20,273 nucleotides of DNA from Pseudomonadota bacterium (GCA_022572105.1 JACZWN010000005.1:1-20273), one strand, 5' to 3'. Counted from the first letter of the stretch, positions 7,808 through 14,893 are shown. Numbers and translations: made by a program. The notes: generated by a model from the letters alone, not told the origin.

Positions 7808-8011
7808 TTAGAACTTGGCTAGCTCGTAGTACTTCTTTACATGCGCGGTCTCGCGGTACCCGGCACCCGTTGACGCGCCCTTGGCCGGCTCCGCCGCCTT
7901 CGTTTTCGAGGCGGATAGCCCGGCCATCGCCGCGCCGGCTGCACCGACCCCGAGGCTGGCCTTGCGAAAGAAGTCCCGACGGTTAACTGCCGTCGTTTCT
8001 TTCTTGCTCAT
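7808..8011 (-). CDS. Formate dehydrogenase region Tat-signal protein (67 aa)
   Basis: Small protein that is almost entirely a twin-arginine leader: NRRDFFRKASLGVGAAGAAM with Arg11-Arg12, then a short tail ending in YRETAHVKKYYELAKF. This is the arrangement of the family described as 'formate dehydrogenase region TAT target', which occurs just before fdhA in many proteobacteria. Its role is unproven; an assembly or Tat-targeting helper, or a very small exported subunit, are the usual suggestions. ATG at 8011 is preferred because GGGAAGGG is about eight bases away; GTG at 8020 is too close to that site. It lies 40 bases before fdhA. Confidence 0.88.
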   Translation of the reverse strand: MSKKETTAVNRRDFFRKASLGVGAAGAAMAGLSASKTKAAEPAKGASTGAGYRETAHVKKYYELAKF

Positions 8012-8100
8012 ATCGCTCACCCTTCCCTATCTGGCGAACCACCTTGGACGGGTCTTTGATTCGCGTGGAGGGCGCCCGCCCGAGCCCCGCTTCATGTCGA

Positions 8101-8766
8101 TCAGGCCGCTATTTCGAAGGCCAGGCTCTCGACCGACATGAAAACGCTGCCGATCGTCCCGATCGGCATGTAGAACACCGCCGTCTGGGCGGCCTGCAGG
8201 TCCTCGAAGAACCGCGGCGCCCAGCAACCGATGTGCTTATCAAAAAACCGCCGCTGCCTATCGAGAGCGACCGGGGCGCCGAAGGCGCCGGTGATCATTC
8301 CGGCCATCATCTCGCACAGGCTCGCGATGTGATCCTCCGGCTCCTTGACGTCCTCGAGCCGGGCGATGCCCAACTCGGCCATGTCCCGGCGCAAGGCGGC
8401 CAAGGGCTTCTCGTTCAGGAACCCTGTGAGGTAATAGGACGCATAGGGCAACAACTCCCCTCGCCCGACACCGATAAAGAGGTCGAAATACTCCTCGTCC
8501 ACCGCTTCCACGGTCATCCCTTGGGCGGCGGCCGCGAGGGCCTTGACACCCTGACCCAGGTCGGACTCGTCACCGACCAGGGCGCGCGCAACCTCGCGCG
8601 TCGCCGCATCGGGCGGCCCCGACAGGAAGCGCCCAAGCAGCGCGTACCATTGCGCGCGGAGCTGATCTTCCTCAGCGATTTCGAACTCGGTGACCGTCTC
8701 GGTCAAACCGCACTCCCTAAGAGCTTCCTTTAACGAAGCCGCACAACCCACCAATGTATCACCCAT
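8101..8766 (-). CDS. TorD/DmsD-type molybdoenzyme chaperone
   Basis: All-helical protein of about 221 residues with family landmarks: RAQWYALLGRFLSGPP near the N-terminus, VDEEYFDLFIGVGRGELLPYASYYLTGFL in the centre, and the conserved EPEDHIASLCEMMAGMI segment. TorD-family proteins bind the Tat signal of a specific molybdoenzyme, hold the apoenzyme for cofactor insertion and prevent premature export. As first gene of the transcript that encodes FdhA, its client is almost surely FdhA. The start is uncertain: ATG at 8766 lacks a good ribosome-binding site and TTG at 8775 is in frame. The C-terminus ends SVESLAFEIAA, and the next gene starts 89 bases downstream. Confidence 0.9.
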   Translation of the reverse strand: MGDTLVGCAASLKEALRECGLTETVTEFEIAEEDQLRAQWYALLGRFLSGPPDAATREVARALVGDESDLGQGVKALAAAAQGMTVEAVDEEYFDLFIGVGRGELLPYASYYLTGFLNEKPLAALRRDMAELGIARLEDVKEPEDHIASLCEMMAGMITGAFGAPVALDRQRRFFDKHIGCWAPRFFEDLQAAQTAVFYMPIGTIGSVFMSVESLAFEIAA

Positions 8767-8779
8767 TTCGGGCAATTGA

Positions 8780-8811
8780 CTGTCATCGACAGGGCGACTT
8801 CATGGAAGTCG
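8780..8811. promoter_or_regulatory. Two adjacent short palindromes in the fdh leader
   Basis: CTGTC-ATC-GACAG (8780-8792) and CGACTTC-ATG-GAAGTCG (8795-8811) are both perfect dyads with three-base centres, two bases apart, between the predicted promoter and the TorD gene start. They could be repressor sites downstream of the start of transcription, or two small RNA hairpins in the leader close to the ribosome-binding region. No known regulator motif was recognised. Confidence 0.4.
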
Positions 8812-8853
8812 TTATTCTTTTTATTTCAAGGGCTTTCCGTCCCTTACCTTGGA

Positions 8854-8882
8854 ATTAGAAAACGTTTGCCGAGACCTGTCAA
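8854..8882 (-). promoter_or_regulatory. Sigma70-type promoter for the torD-fdhAB operon
   Basis: On the minus strand TTGACA (8882-8877) is followed by exactly 17 bases and TCTAAT (8859-8854), matching the consensus at 11 of 12 positions. Transcription should start near 8847, leaving a leader of about 80 bases with an AAGGG-N8-CCCTT stem (8845-8828) and the two palindromes at 8780-8811. No sigma54-type GG/GC pair was seen. The strength of the match in otherwise GC-rich DNA makes this the best promoter in the window. Confidence 0.65.
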
Positions 8883-8910
8883 GACAAAGCGTTGCTGCGG
8901 GTGCGAACGC

Positions 8911-8955
8911 AATCATTCTCGGTAAATGCTCACAAAATAATCACGGGCAATCACA
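8911..8955. repeat. Helically phased TCAC direct repeats upstream of the fdh promoter
   Basis: TCACA (8930), TCACG (8941) and TCACA (8951) recur at 11- and 10-base steps, with a looser AATCAT at 8911. They lie about 50-75 bases upstream of the predicted -35 on the same helix face, as expected for an activator bound in tandem. Each copy reads TGTGA or CGTGA on the transcribed strand. No specific regulator is assigned. Confidence 0.4.
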
Positions 8956-9018
8956 TAAAGTTCAACGTGTGTGTGCCTACAATATAGTATCTCGATAACT
9001 CAAGGACATAGGTCGAGT

Positions 9019-9035
9019 GGTCTAGACTTCAGACC
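9019..9035 (-). terminator. Weak hairpin after the DUF3306 gene
   Basis: GGTCT-AGACTTC-AGACC, seven bases after the DUF3306 stop in the transcribed direction. The stem is only 5 bp and no T-run follows, so transcription may well continue into torD. Confidence 0.25.
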
Positions 9036-9041
9036 GTCGAT

Positions 9042-9737
9042 TCAGCTATCCAAAGCCCCCCAGCGCCGCTTCCGGGCCGAGCCCCGGACGGGTTTCGAAA
9101 AATCCTTTTCGGCCGCCGCCGCCGGTCCCGGCGCGGGCGACTCGGTGCTCGGTGGCGGTTGCGCGGGGCGGTCAACCTCCGCAACACGCTCGGAGTCGCG
9201 CTCGCGGTCTTGGGACGCCTCGGCGGCTGCCGTCACCCCGCGCGGCTCGCCCTCGGCCGCCTCGCCTTCCTGTGCCGCGGTCTCGCCCTCGGCCGCCTCG
9301 CCTTCCGGCGCCGCGGTCTCGTCCTCGTCCAGGTAACCCTTGCCGGCCTCGTAAACGGTCTTCAGACCCTTAACGAGCGCCTCGGAGACGGTATAATCCT
9401 CGTCGTAGTCGTTCAGGCCGTCCAGGCAGGCCAGCACCGGGTTGACCCGCCAGAGCTTGCGCAGCGCCGTGCGCCGGATCACATCCGGCACGCCCTCCTT
9501 CAGGAACACGGTGAAGTCCGTCGTGTCGTCCAGGCTGTCGAGATCCGGGAGCTGGGCGACGACCTCCGGATCGCCGGCCGCCTCCGAGGGCGGCCCGGCC
9601 GGCGGCTCGACCTCCGGCACGGCCGCGATGGGAGCTTGCGCAGTAGGGTCCGCATGCCCTTCCTCTGCACGCGGCCGGCGCACCGTTCGCTTGCGGAGCG
9701 ACCAGCGTTTGATGAAGCCGTCCTTCGGGTCAGCCAC
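9042..9737 (-). CDS. DUF3306 family protein, formate dehydrogenase neighbour
   Basis: A 231-residue soluble protein starting at GTG (9737) within GTGGCTGA, so its start overlaps the upstream DUF3305 stop by 8 bases; GGGGG lies just before. The N-terminus DGFIKRWSLRKR is the family signature, followed by a Pro/Glu-rich linker and a conserved core LPDLDSLDDTTDFTVFLKEGVPDVIRRTALRKLWRVNPVLACLDGLNDYDEDYT at roughly 75-135. The C-terminal third is low-complexity, acidic and Ala/Glu-rich with a 12-residue tandem duplication, ending in a basic SARKRRW tail. DUF3305 and DUF3306 genes are paired beside formate dehydrogenase genes in alpha- and betaproteobacteria, suggesting a role in enzyme maturation, but no mechanism is known to me. 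In-frame ORF further upstream is not expected to be translated because it lies inside DUF3305. Confidence 0.85.
   Translation of the reverse strand: MADPKDGFIKRWSLRKRTVRRPRAEEGHADPTAQAPIAAVPEVEPPAGPPSEAAGDPEVVAQLPDLDSLDDTTDFTVFLKEGVPDVIRRTALRKLWRVNPVLACLDGLNDYDEDYTVSEALVKGLKTVYEAGKGYLDEDETAAPEGEAAEGETAAQEGEAAEGEPRGVTAAAEASQDRERDSERVAEVDRPAQPPPSTESPAPGPAAAAEKDFSKPVRGSARKRRWGALDS
9246..9317. repeat. 36-bp tandem duplication inside the DUF3306 gene
   Basis: Two near-identical 36-bp units (9246-9281 and 9282-9317) encode the repeated EGEAAEGETAA block. The frame is preserved, so it lengthens the acidic linker without disrupting the gene. It is probably a slippage product and a site of length variation between strains. 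Confidence 0.75.
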
Positions 9738-10269
9738 GGCGACCCCCACGCGATCCGACGGGCCCCGGCCGGCTGAAATGCACCTTGTCGGGATCGTGGC
9801 GCTCGCGCTTGCGCTTTTTGAACGGTACAGCGACATGATGCTTGTCGATGAAGTCTTGGACCCAGGCGAGAACGACGCCCGGCATCGGCACGCCTTCGAC
9901 GATATCCTCGCCGCTGTCGAGGTAGTCCTGCGCCTCGTAGGGACAGGCGGTGACCAGGAAGGGCACCACGTCGTGGGGCCCTTCCGCGTCCTCGCCGCCG
10001 CGCAGGATCACGAACACGCGCGGCGGATCGTTCGAGAGGTTGACCTTGTAACCCTCGGTTTCGCCCCGGAACAGCTCGAGGCTGAGCGTGCCGCCGTGAT
10101 AACGGATCCAGTCCTCGCCCTCGCCGAGCACGCGCCAGTCGCCTTCCGGATCGCAGGCGGGCGCGCCCGGGATCACCGCAACCGGCCGCCAGTCGAATTC
10201 CTGCCAGGGATTGTCGATGCGGCGCCGCTCCAGCACGATGCCGAGCGGCAGCGATTCCTGATCCTTCAT
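9730..10269 (-). CDS. DUF3305 family protein, formate dehydrogenase neighbour
   Basis: About 179 residues from the ATG at 10269, chosen because GGAGG lies 10 bases upstream and the family usually begins shortly before its LPLGIVLERRRIDNPWQEF motif. Longer in-frame starts at 10377 and 10434 would add a Pro/Ala-rich tail of low conservation. The core continues WRPVAVIPGAP, YHGGTLSLELFRGETEGYKVNLSNDPPRVFVILR, and PHDVVPFLVTACPYEAQDYLDSGEDIVEGVPMP, typical of the family. No signal peptide, metal site or membrane helix is visible, so it should be cytoplasmic. It is translationally coupled to DUF3306 by an 8-base overlap. The fixed association with formate dehydrogenase operons implies a maturation or regulatory role that is not established. 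Confidence 0.85.
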   Translation of the reverse strand: MKDQESLPLGIVLERRRIDNPWQEFDWRPVAVIPGAPACDPEGDWRVLGEGEDWIRYHGGTLSLELFRGETEGYKVNLSNDPPRVFVILRGGEDAEGPHDVVPFLVTACPYEAQDYLDSGEDIVEGVPMPGVVLAWVQDFIDKHHVAVPFKKRKRERHDPDKVHFSRPGPVGSRGGRRG

Positions 10270-10558
10270 CGTCTGCGACGCCTCCGCGACCGTTGCCGCC
10301 GCCGCCCCGAGCCGCCGGCCCTGCGCCTTTGGCGCGGGCGTGCGGGGTCGTTGCGGGGTAGCGTTGGAACCAGTCATAGCGGTTTCACGGGCAAATGTTA
10401 AGCCGGCTTCGGGACCGGCTCGCCCAAGGGTCATGCCGGTGCTCGAACTCGGCCATCGCCCGCGTTCGAGCCGAGACGACGCCGGCCTCGATTGAACGGC
10501 CCGGGAAGACTATGATTCGCGCGGTCCGGGTCGGGTCCGACCGATGGCTGGATGGCCG
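10270..10558. promoter_or_regulatory. Divergent gap between DUF3305 and the TPR gene
   Basis: About 290 bases between oppositely oriented starts, so promoters for both directions are expected. Part may instead code for an N-terminal extension of DUF3305 if a start at 10377 or 10434 is used. I see no hexamer pair good enough to name and no strong dyad. Confidence 0.3.
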
Positions 10559-12262
10559 ATGAACCGCAAAGAACGACGACGGCTGAGCAAGTTGAACCGG
10601 CGCGGCGGCCGGGCCGGGCGCAACGCCCAAGGTGGTGCCGCCGCTGAGGCCGCGTTCGTCCCCGCGGCCCTGCAGCAGGCGCTGACGTTTCTGCAAGCCG
10701 GCCAGCCGAAAGAGGCGTGGGCCTTGTACCGACGGGTGCTCAGCGTCCAGCCGGATCATCCGGAAGCCCTGAACTTGGGCGGCGTCGCGGCGTTTCAATC
10801 GGGCCGTGCCAAGCCGGGTCTCAAGCTGGTGCGCGCGGCGGTCGCCGCCCAGCCGCGTTACGTCGACGCCCACAACAACCTCGGCAACATGCTGAAGGCA
10901 TCGGGCCAGCTCGACGGGGCCGAGGCCGCCTACCGCGCCGCGCTCGAGATCGAGCCGGGCTACGTCGACGCCCACTACAACCTGGGCATCGTGCTCGAAG
11001 CCAGGGCCAAGCCCGACCGGGCCGAGGCCGCCTACCGGCGCGCACTCGAGCTTCGGCCCGATTTCTTCGCGGCCTGGTTCAACCTCGGCAACGCGCTCAA
11101 GACGTTGGGCAATCTCGATGAGGCGATGGCCAGCTACCGGCGTGCACTCGAGCTCCGGCCCGACCAGGCCGAGGCACACAACAACCTGGGCAGCACGCTG
11201 CGCGAACTGGAGCGGTTCGACGAGGCCGAGGCCGCCTACCGCCGCGCCCTCGAGATCACGCCGGACTTCCCCGATGCCCACTACAATCTCGGCATCGTGC
11301 TGCAGGAGCGGAAGCGGCTCGACGAGGCCTGGGCGGCCTATGAGGCCGCGCTCGCCATCGATCCGGAGCATGCCGGCGCGCTGGTCAACCTCGGCTATAC
11401 GCTGCAGCAGTCGGGCCGGCTCGATGACGCCGTCGCCGCGTATCGGCGCGCCATCGCGGTCGCGCCCCACGACATACCCGGGACCCACATCAACCTCGGT
11501 GACCTCTATCTGCAACGGGGCGATCCACGGGCGGCCTTGGAGGTCTGTCGGGCCTATCTTGAGGTCCGTCCCGGCGACAGCGGCGTGCTGGCGTTTCAAG
11601 CCATCGTGCTCGACGAGCTCGGCGCGCGCGATGAGCTGCGCGCCCTGGTCGACTTCGACCGCTTGATCCGCATGACGCGGGTCACGGCCGCGCAAGGCTT
11701 CTCCGGCCTGGCCGCGTTCAACGCGGCGCTGGCGGAGCACGTCTTGGCCCACCCGACCCTGGTCTACGCGCCCGCCAGCCATGCGACCCGCCAAGGCAAG
11801 CACTCGGGCGAGCTCCTGGTCGAGCCAAGAGGCCCGGTCGCGGTCTTGGAAGACGTGATACGCGAGGCGGTCGCCGACTACCGGCGCGCGCTGCCGGTGG
11901 AGCCGGGGCATCCGTTCCTGGCCAAGCGGCCGAAACGCTACAGGCTCACCGCCTGGGCCGTCGTGCTGCAAGCCCAAGGCCATCAGATCCCCCATAATCA
12001 CCCCTCCGCCTGGCTCAGCGGCGTCTACTACGTGAAGCTGCCCGACATCGTCCGCGCGCCCGGGCAGGGGCCGGCCGGCTGGATCGAGTTCGGCCGGCCG
12101 CCGGAACACTTCCACGGCACGGTCGAGCCCGAAGTCAGGGCGTTCCAGCCCGAGGAAGGGCTGATGCTGCTGTTCCCGTCGTACTTCTATCACCGCACCG
12201 TGCCATTCGAGAGCGCGCAAACGCGCATCAGCATCGCCTTCGACGTCGTGCCGGAGGGCTGA
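10559..12262 (+). CDS. TPR-repeat protein with C-terminal 2OG-Fe(II) oxygenase-like domain
   Basis: The 567-residue form starts MNRKERRRLSKLNRRG; an in-frame ATG at 10544 adds five residues and cannot be excluded. Residues ~35-335 are eight or nine TPR units with the usual A.....L...P....A..NLG pattern (for example VDAHYNLGIVLEARAKPDRAEAAYRRALEL). The C-terminal ~170 residues match the 'putative 2OG-Fe(II) oxygenase' type that often follows TPR arrays: HNHPSAWLSGVYYVKLP (His479, His481), GWIEFGRPPEH, then LLFPSYFYHRTVPF (His545) and TRISIAFD (Arg556). The His residues are candidate iron ligands and the Arg would bind 2-oxoglutarate. The TPR part probably recruits a protein or peptide substrate. 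The gene converges on mobA and is not part of the fdh transcript. Substrate unknown. Confidence 0.88.
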   Translation: MNRKERRRLSKLNRRGGRAGRNAQGGAAAEAAFVPAALQQALTFLQAGQPKEAWALYRRVLSVQPDHPEALNLGGVAAFQSGRAKPGLKLVRAAVAAQPRYVDAHNNLGNMLKASGQLDGAEAAYRAALEIEPGYVDAHYNLGIVLEARAKPDRAEAAYRRALELRPDFFAAWFNLGNALKTLGNLDEAMASYRRALELRPDQAEAHNNLGSTLRELERFDEAEAAYRRALEITPDFPDAHYNLGIVLQERKRLDEAWAAYEAALAIDPEHAGALVNLGYTLQQSGRLDDAVAAYRRAIAVAPHDIPGTHINLGDLYLQRGDPRAALEVCRAYLEVRPGDSGVLAFQAIVLDELGARDELRALVDFDRLIRMTRVTAAQGFSGLAAFNAALAEHVLAHPTLVYAPASHATRQGKHSGELLVEPRGPVAVLEDVIREAVADYRRALPVEPGHPFLAKRPKRYRLTAWAVVLQAQGHQIPHNHPSAWLSGVYYVKLPDIVRAPGQGPAGWIEFGRPPEHFHGTVEPEVRAFQPEEGLMLLFPSYFYHRTVPFESAQTRISIAFDVVPEG

Positions 12263-12322
12263 CCCGGAACGCCACGGGCGCCGGGGAAGAGCGCGATGGC
12301 AAATCCAATCGTGTGGGCGCCG

Positions 12323-12949
12323 TTACATTGCCGCGAAGCGTTTTGCCTCGGCCAGGTCCTCGGGGCGGTTGGTGTTGAAGAAGGGATCGAGGGGGCCGGC
12401 CGGGGTCTCGACGAGCGGGAAATCGACGCTCGCCAGCCGGTAGCGCGCGGTCCAGAGGTCGACCTTGCGGAGCCCCTCCTCGATCATGGCCCGGCGCAGG
12501 TCTCCCGCGAGGCGCGGCGGCCAGAGCCCGAACACCGGGTGATCGCGCCCGTTCGAGGCGGCGCAGGCCAGGTCCGCGCCTTGCGCCTCGACGGCGGCCA
12601 GAAGGCGGGCCACCAGGTCGGCCGGCAGGAACGGCGCGTCGGTGGCGAAGCTGGCCAGCCAGGCGGACTCGGGCGCGTGGGCGGCGGCCCATTCCAATCC
12701 GGTCAAAACCCCGGCCAGCGGCCCGGCGAAATCGCCGACCACATCGGCCACGACCGGCAGCCCGAAGCCGGCGAAGCGCGCCGGATCGCCGTTGGCATTG
12801 AGCAGCAACGGGCCGACCTGAGGGCGCACGCGGGCGATCACGTGGTCCAGGATCGGCTTGCCGGCGAGCGCGCGCAGGCACTTGTCGCCGCCGCCCATGC
12901 GCCGCGACTGCCCCCCAGCCATGAGCACACCGGCAACGATCCCGGTCAT
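12323..12949 (-). CDS. mobA: Molybdenum cofactor guanylyltransferase MobA
   Basis: Transfers GMP from GTP to molybdopterin cofactor to make (bis-)MGD, the form used by DMSO-reductase-family enzymes such as FdhA. The 208-residue length is normal. The nucleotide-binding loop VLMAGGQSRRMGGGDKCL (residues 8-25), the DFAGPLAGVLTGLEW segment, the metal-binding FATDAPFLP (101-109), GRDHPVFGLWP, and the C-terminal FFNTNRPEDL are all present. Only about 60 bases separate its stop from that of the TPR gene. It lies downstream of fdhD and the phytanoyl-CoA-dioxygenase-like gene on the same strand, with an 89-base gap, and GGAGCGCC precedes the ATG. Confidence 0.95.
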   Translation of the reverse strand: MTGIVAGVLMAGGQSRRMGGGDKCLRALAGKPILDHVIARVRPQVGPLLLNANGDPARFAGFGLPVVADVVGDFAGPLAGVLTGLEWAAAHAPESAWLASFATDAPFLPADLVARLLAAVEAQGADLACAASNGRDHPVFGLWPPRLAGDLRRAMIEEGLRKVDLWTARYRLASVDFPLVETPAGPLDPFFNTNRPEDLAEAKRFAAM

Positions 12950-13038
12950 GGCCGGCGCTCCGGCCCGACGAGGCCCATCACCGGTTCGTCAGGACGGCCA
13001 ATGTTGCAACCCATGGTTTGCCTGAAGGCCCCGGCCCG

Positions 13039-13857
13039 CTAGTCGCGCGGCCAGACGACGGGGAAGGTGTCGCAGTCCATGGGATCGCCGGGCTTCAGCG
13101 TGACCTCGGGAAAGGGCGGCGACATGTAGCCGTCGCGGCGCGCCAATCGGGCGTCGTCGCCGGTCAGGCGCAGTGACAGCGCGCGCCGCCGGTTGACTTT
13201 CGAAGGGTTGCCCGGCGCGCCGTGCACCACGAGCGCGTGGAACGCGATGCAGTCGCCGGGTTCCAGGTCCCAGGCCAGGATCTCGTAGTCCTCGCGGTGG
13301 GCGTCGATGTCGGGCAGGGTTTCGCCCTCGTTGGTGTCGTGGTCGGCCAGGTCGTCGAAGCGCTTGGGCGTGTACCATTTGCCCCAGCGGTGCGAGCCGG
13401 CGACGAACTCGACGCAGGTCTCGCGCGGCAGCGGGTCGAGGGGCACCCAGATCGAGCAGACCTGCTCGCCGTCGACGGTCCAGTACGGCTGGTCGTGGTG
13501 CCAGGGCGTGCGGTTCGCGGTCGCCGCCTCCTTGACCAGCACGTGCTCGTGGAACAGGTTGACCTTGGCCGAGCCCATGAGCCGGGCGCCGAGGCCGGGC
13601 GCCGGCGAGTCGAAGGCGAAGCGGCGGTACTCCTCGATGCGCTGCCAGTTGCAGTAGTCGCCGATGAACAGGCCGGGCTCGTCCTCGGCCGTATAGCGGC
13701 GCACGTAGGGGCCGGGCTCGGCCAGGTTGCGCTCCACGCCCCGGGCGAGCAGGTCGATCCAGTCGGCATCGAAGACCCGGCGCAGGGCGACCGCGCCGTC
13801 GCGCCGGTAGGCGGCCAGATCGTCCTCGGTCACGGGCTCGAGCGGCTCGCGGTTCAT
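13039..13857 (-). CDS. Phytanoyl-CoA dioxygenase (PhyH) family protein
   Basis: Predicted Fe(II)/2-oxoglutarate dioxygenase of 272 residues. The iron facial triad is visible: His120-x-Asp122 in PWHHDQPYW and His212 in VVHGAPGNPS; an Arg soon after (NRRRALSLRL) should bind 2-oxoglutarate. Other family features are YRRDGAVALRRVFDADWIDLL at the N-terminus, VPLDPLPRETCVEFVAGSHRWG, and DLEPGDCIAFHALVVHGA. The protein is cytoplasmic with no signal. Members hydroxylate diverse small molecules, so the substrate cannot be read from the sequence. The ATG at 13857 is chosen because residues further upstream are low-complexity overlap with fdhD; its ribosome-binding site is weak. Its place between fdhD and mobA, 28 bases after fdhD, suggests cotranscription, which is unusual and unexplained. 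Confidence 0.9.
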   Translation of the reverse strand: MNREPLEPVTEDDLAAYRRDGAVALRRVFDADWIDLLARGVERNLAEPGPYVRRYTAEDEPGLFIGDYCNWQRIEEYRRFAFDSPAPGLGARLMGSAKVNLFHEHVLVKEAATANRTPWHHDQPYWTVDGEQVCSIWVPLDPLPRETCVEFVAGSHRWGKWYTPKRFDDLADHDTNEGETLPDIDAHREDYEILAWDLEPGDCIAFHALVVHGAPGNPSKVNRRRALSLRLTGDDARLARRDGYMSPPFPEVTLKPGDPMDCDTFPVVWPRD

Positions 13858-13885
13858 GGGTTCGGTCCCGGTCGCATGGCGGCCG

Positions 13886-14893
13886 TCACGCCGCGTCGTC
13901 CTCTCGGCTGCCCTTGCGCTGGTGGCGCGCGTCCTCCTCGGCGACCGTCGCGGGGTCGTGGTCGTGGACGATGCGCCCCTCGCCGGCGAGCGCGACGAAG
14001 CGTTTGCCCTTGGCGCGGCCAATGAGCGTCAGGTTCGCCTGGCGCGCCAGATCGACGCCCCAGGCGGTGAAGCCGGAGCGCGAAATGAGGATCGGGATGC
14101 CCATCTGCACGGTCTTGATGATCATCTCGGAAGTCAGCCGCCCGGTCGTGTAGAAGATCTTGTCCTCAGGCGTCAGGCCCTTCTCGAACATGTAGCCGGC
14201 GACCTTGTCGACCGCGTTGTGGCGGCCCACGTCCTCCATGTAGACGAGCGGCCGGTCCTCCCGGCACAGCACGCAGCCGTGGATCGCGCCGGCCTCCAGA
14301 TAGAGGCTCGGCGTGGTGTTGATCTTGCGGCTGAGCGCATAGAGCCAGGAGGTCTTGAGCACCGCGTCCTCGGCCAGCGTGACCCCCTCGAACGTCTCCA
14401 TGAGGTCGCCGAACGCGGTGCCTTGGGCGCAGCCCGAGGTGCGGGTTTTCTTCTTGAGCTTGTCCTCGAAGTCGGTCTCGCGCTCGGTGCGCACGACGAC
14501 CACATCGAGCTCCTCATCGACGTCGATGCCGGTGATCTCGTCGTCGGAACGCAGCATGTTCTGGTTGAGCAGATAGCCGAGCGCCAGGTACTCGGGGAAA
14601 TCGCCGATGGTCATCAAGGTGACGATCTCCTGGTCGTTCAGGAAGAGCGTCAACGGGCGCTCGACGACGACCGCGGTCTCGATCGCCACGCCGTCTTGAT
14701 CGACGCCGCGCACGCGCTCGGTCAGGCGCGGGTCGGTCGGGTCGGGGCGCAGCTCGAACCCGTCCAGCGCCGCCGGGTCGGCCGCCTTGGCGCGGCCGCG
14801 CCGCAGGGTTTTGACCCCGGGTTCGACCCCGGGTTCGACCCCGGGTTCGACCCTGCGCTCGACCTCCGTTTTGACCTCGCCGCCCTCGCTCAT
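13886..14893 (-). CDS. fdhD: Formate dehydrogenase sulfurtransferase FdhD, variant cysteine pattern
   Basis: FdhD passes sulfur from the cysteine desulfurase IscS to the Mo/W-bis-MGD cofactor; without it formate dehydrogenase is inactive. About 335 residues from the ATG at 14893; an in-frame ATG at 15004 would add 37 low-complexity residues. Conserved pieces are ERPLTLFLNDQEIVTLM, FPEYLALGYLLNQ, EDVGRHNAVDKVAGYM (221-236), TTGRLTSEMIIKTVQMGIPILISRSG and DLARQANLTLIGRAKGKRF. In E. coli the sulfur-carrying pair is CxxC in a flexible loop. Here that loop reads TSGCAQGTAFGD with a single Cys155, and a different CxxC occurs at 207-210 (HGCVLC). The first ~45 residues contain a VEPG repeat and are probably disordered. 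It is first in the fdhD-phyH-mobA set and divergent from tupBCA. Confidence 0.93.
   Translation of the reverse strand: MSEGGEVKTEVERRVEPGVEPGVEPGVKTLRRGRAKAADPAALDGFELRPDPTDPRLTERVRGVDQDGVAIETAVVVERPLTLFLNDQEIVTLMTIGDFPEYLALGYLLNQNMLRSDDEITGIDVDEELDVVVVRTERETDFEDKLKKKTRTSGCAQGTAFGDLMETFEGVTLAEDAVLKTSWLYALSRKINTTPSLYLEAGAIHGCVLCREDRPLVYMEDVGRHNAVDKVAGYMFEKGLTPEDKIFYTTGRLTSEMIIKTVQMGIPILISRSGFTAWGVDLARQANLTLIGRAKGKRFVALAGEGRIVHDHDPATVAEEDARHQRKGSREDDAA
14807..14853. repeat. 12-bp tandem repeat near the fdhD 5' end
   Basis: Three to four copies of GGGTTCGACCCC, in frame, encode VEPGVEPGVEPG and a degenerate VKTL unit near residues 15-30 of FdhD. The unit is nearly self-complementary, which favours slippage. 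The repeat is outside the conserved fold, so length changes should be tolerated. Confidence 0.8.

Noticed and set aside
10385..12220. A 611-codon minus-strand open frame opposite the TPR-oxygenase gene
   Set aside because: Its apparent repeats are the mirror image of the TPR repeats on the plus strand, and the plus-strand product has clear domains.
13858..14022. N-terminal extension of the PhyH-like protein to 14022
   Set aside because: It would overlap the conserved end of fdhD and adds Ser/Arg/Thr-rich low-complexity residues; the conserved fold begins just after the ATG at 13857.
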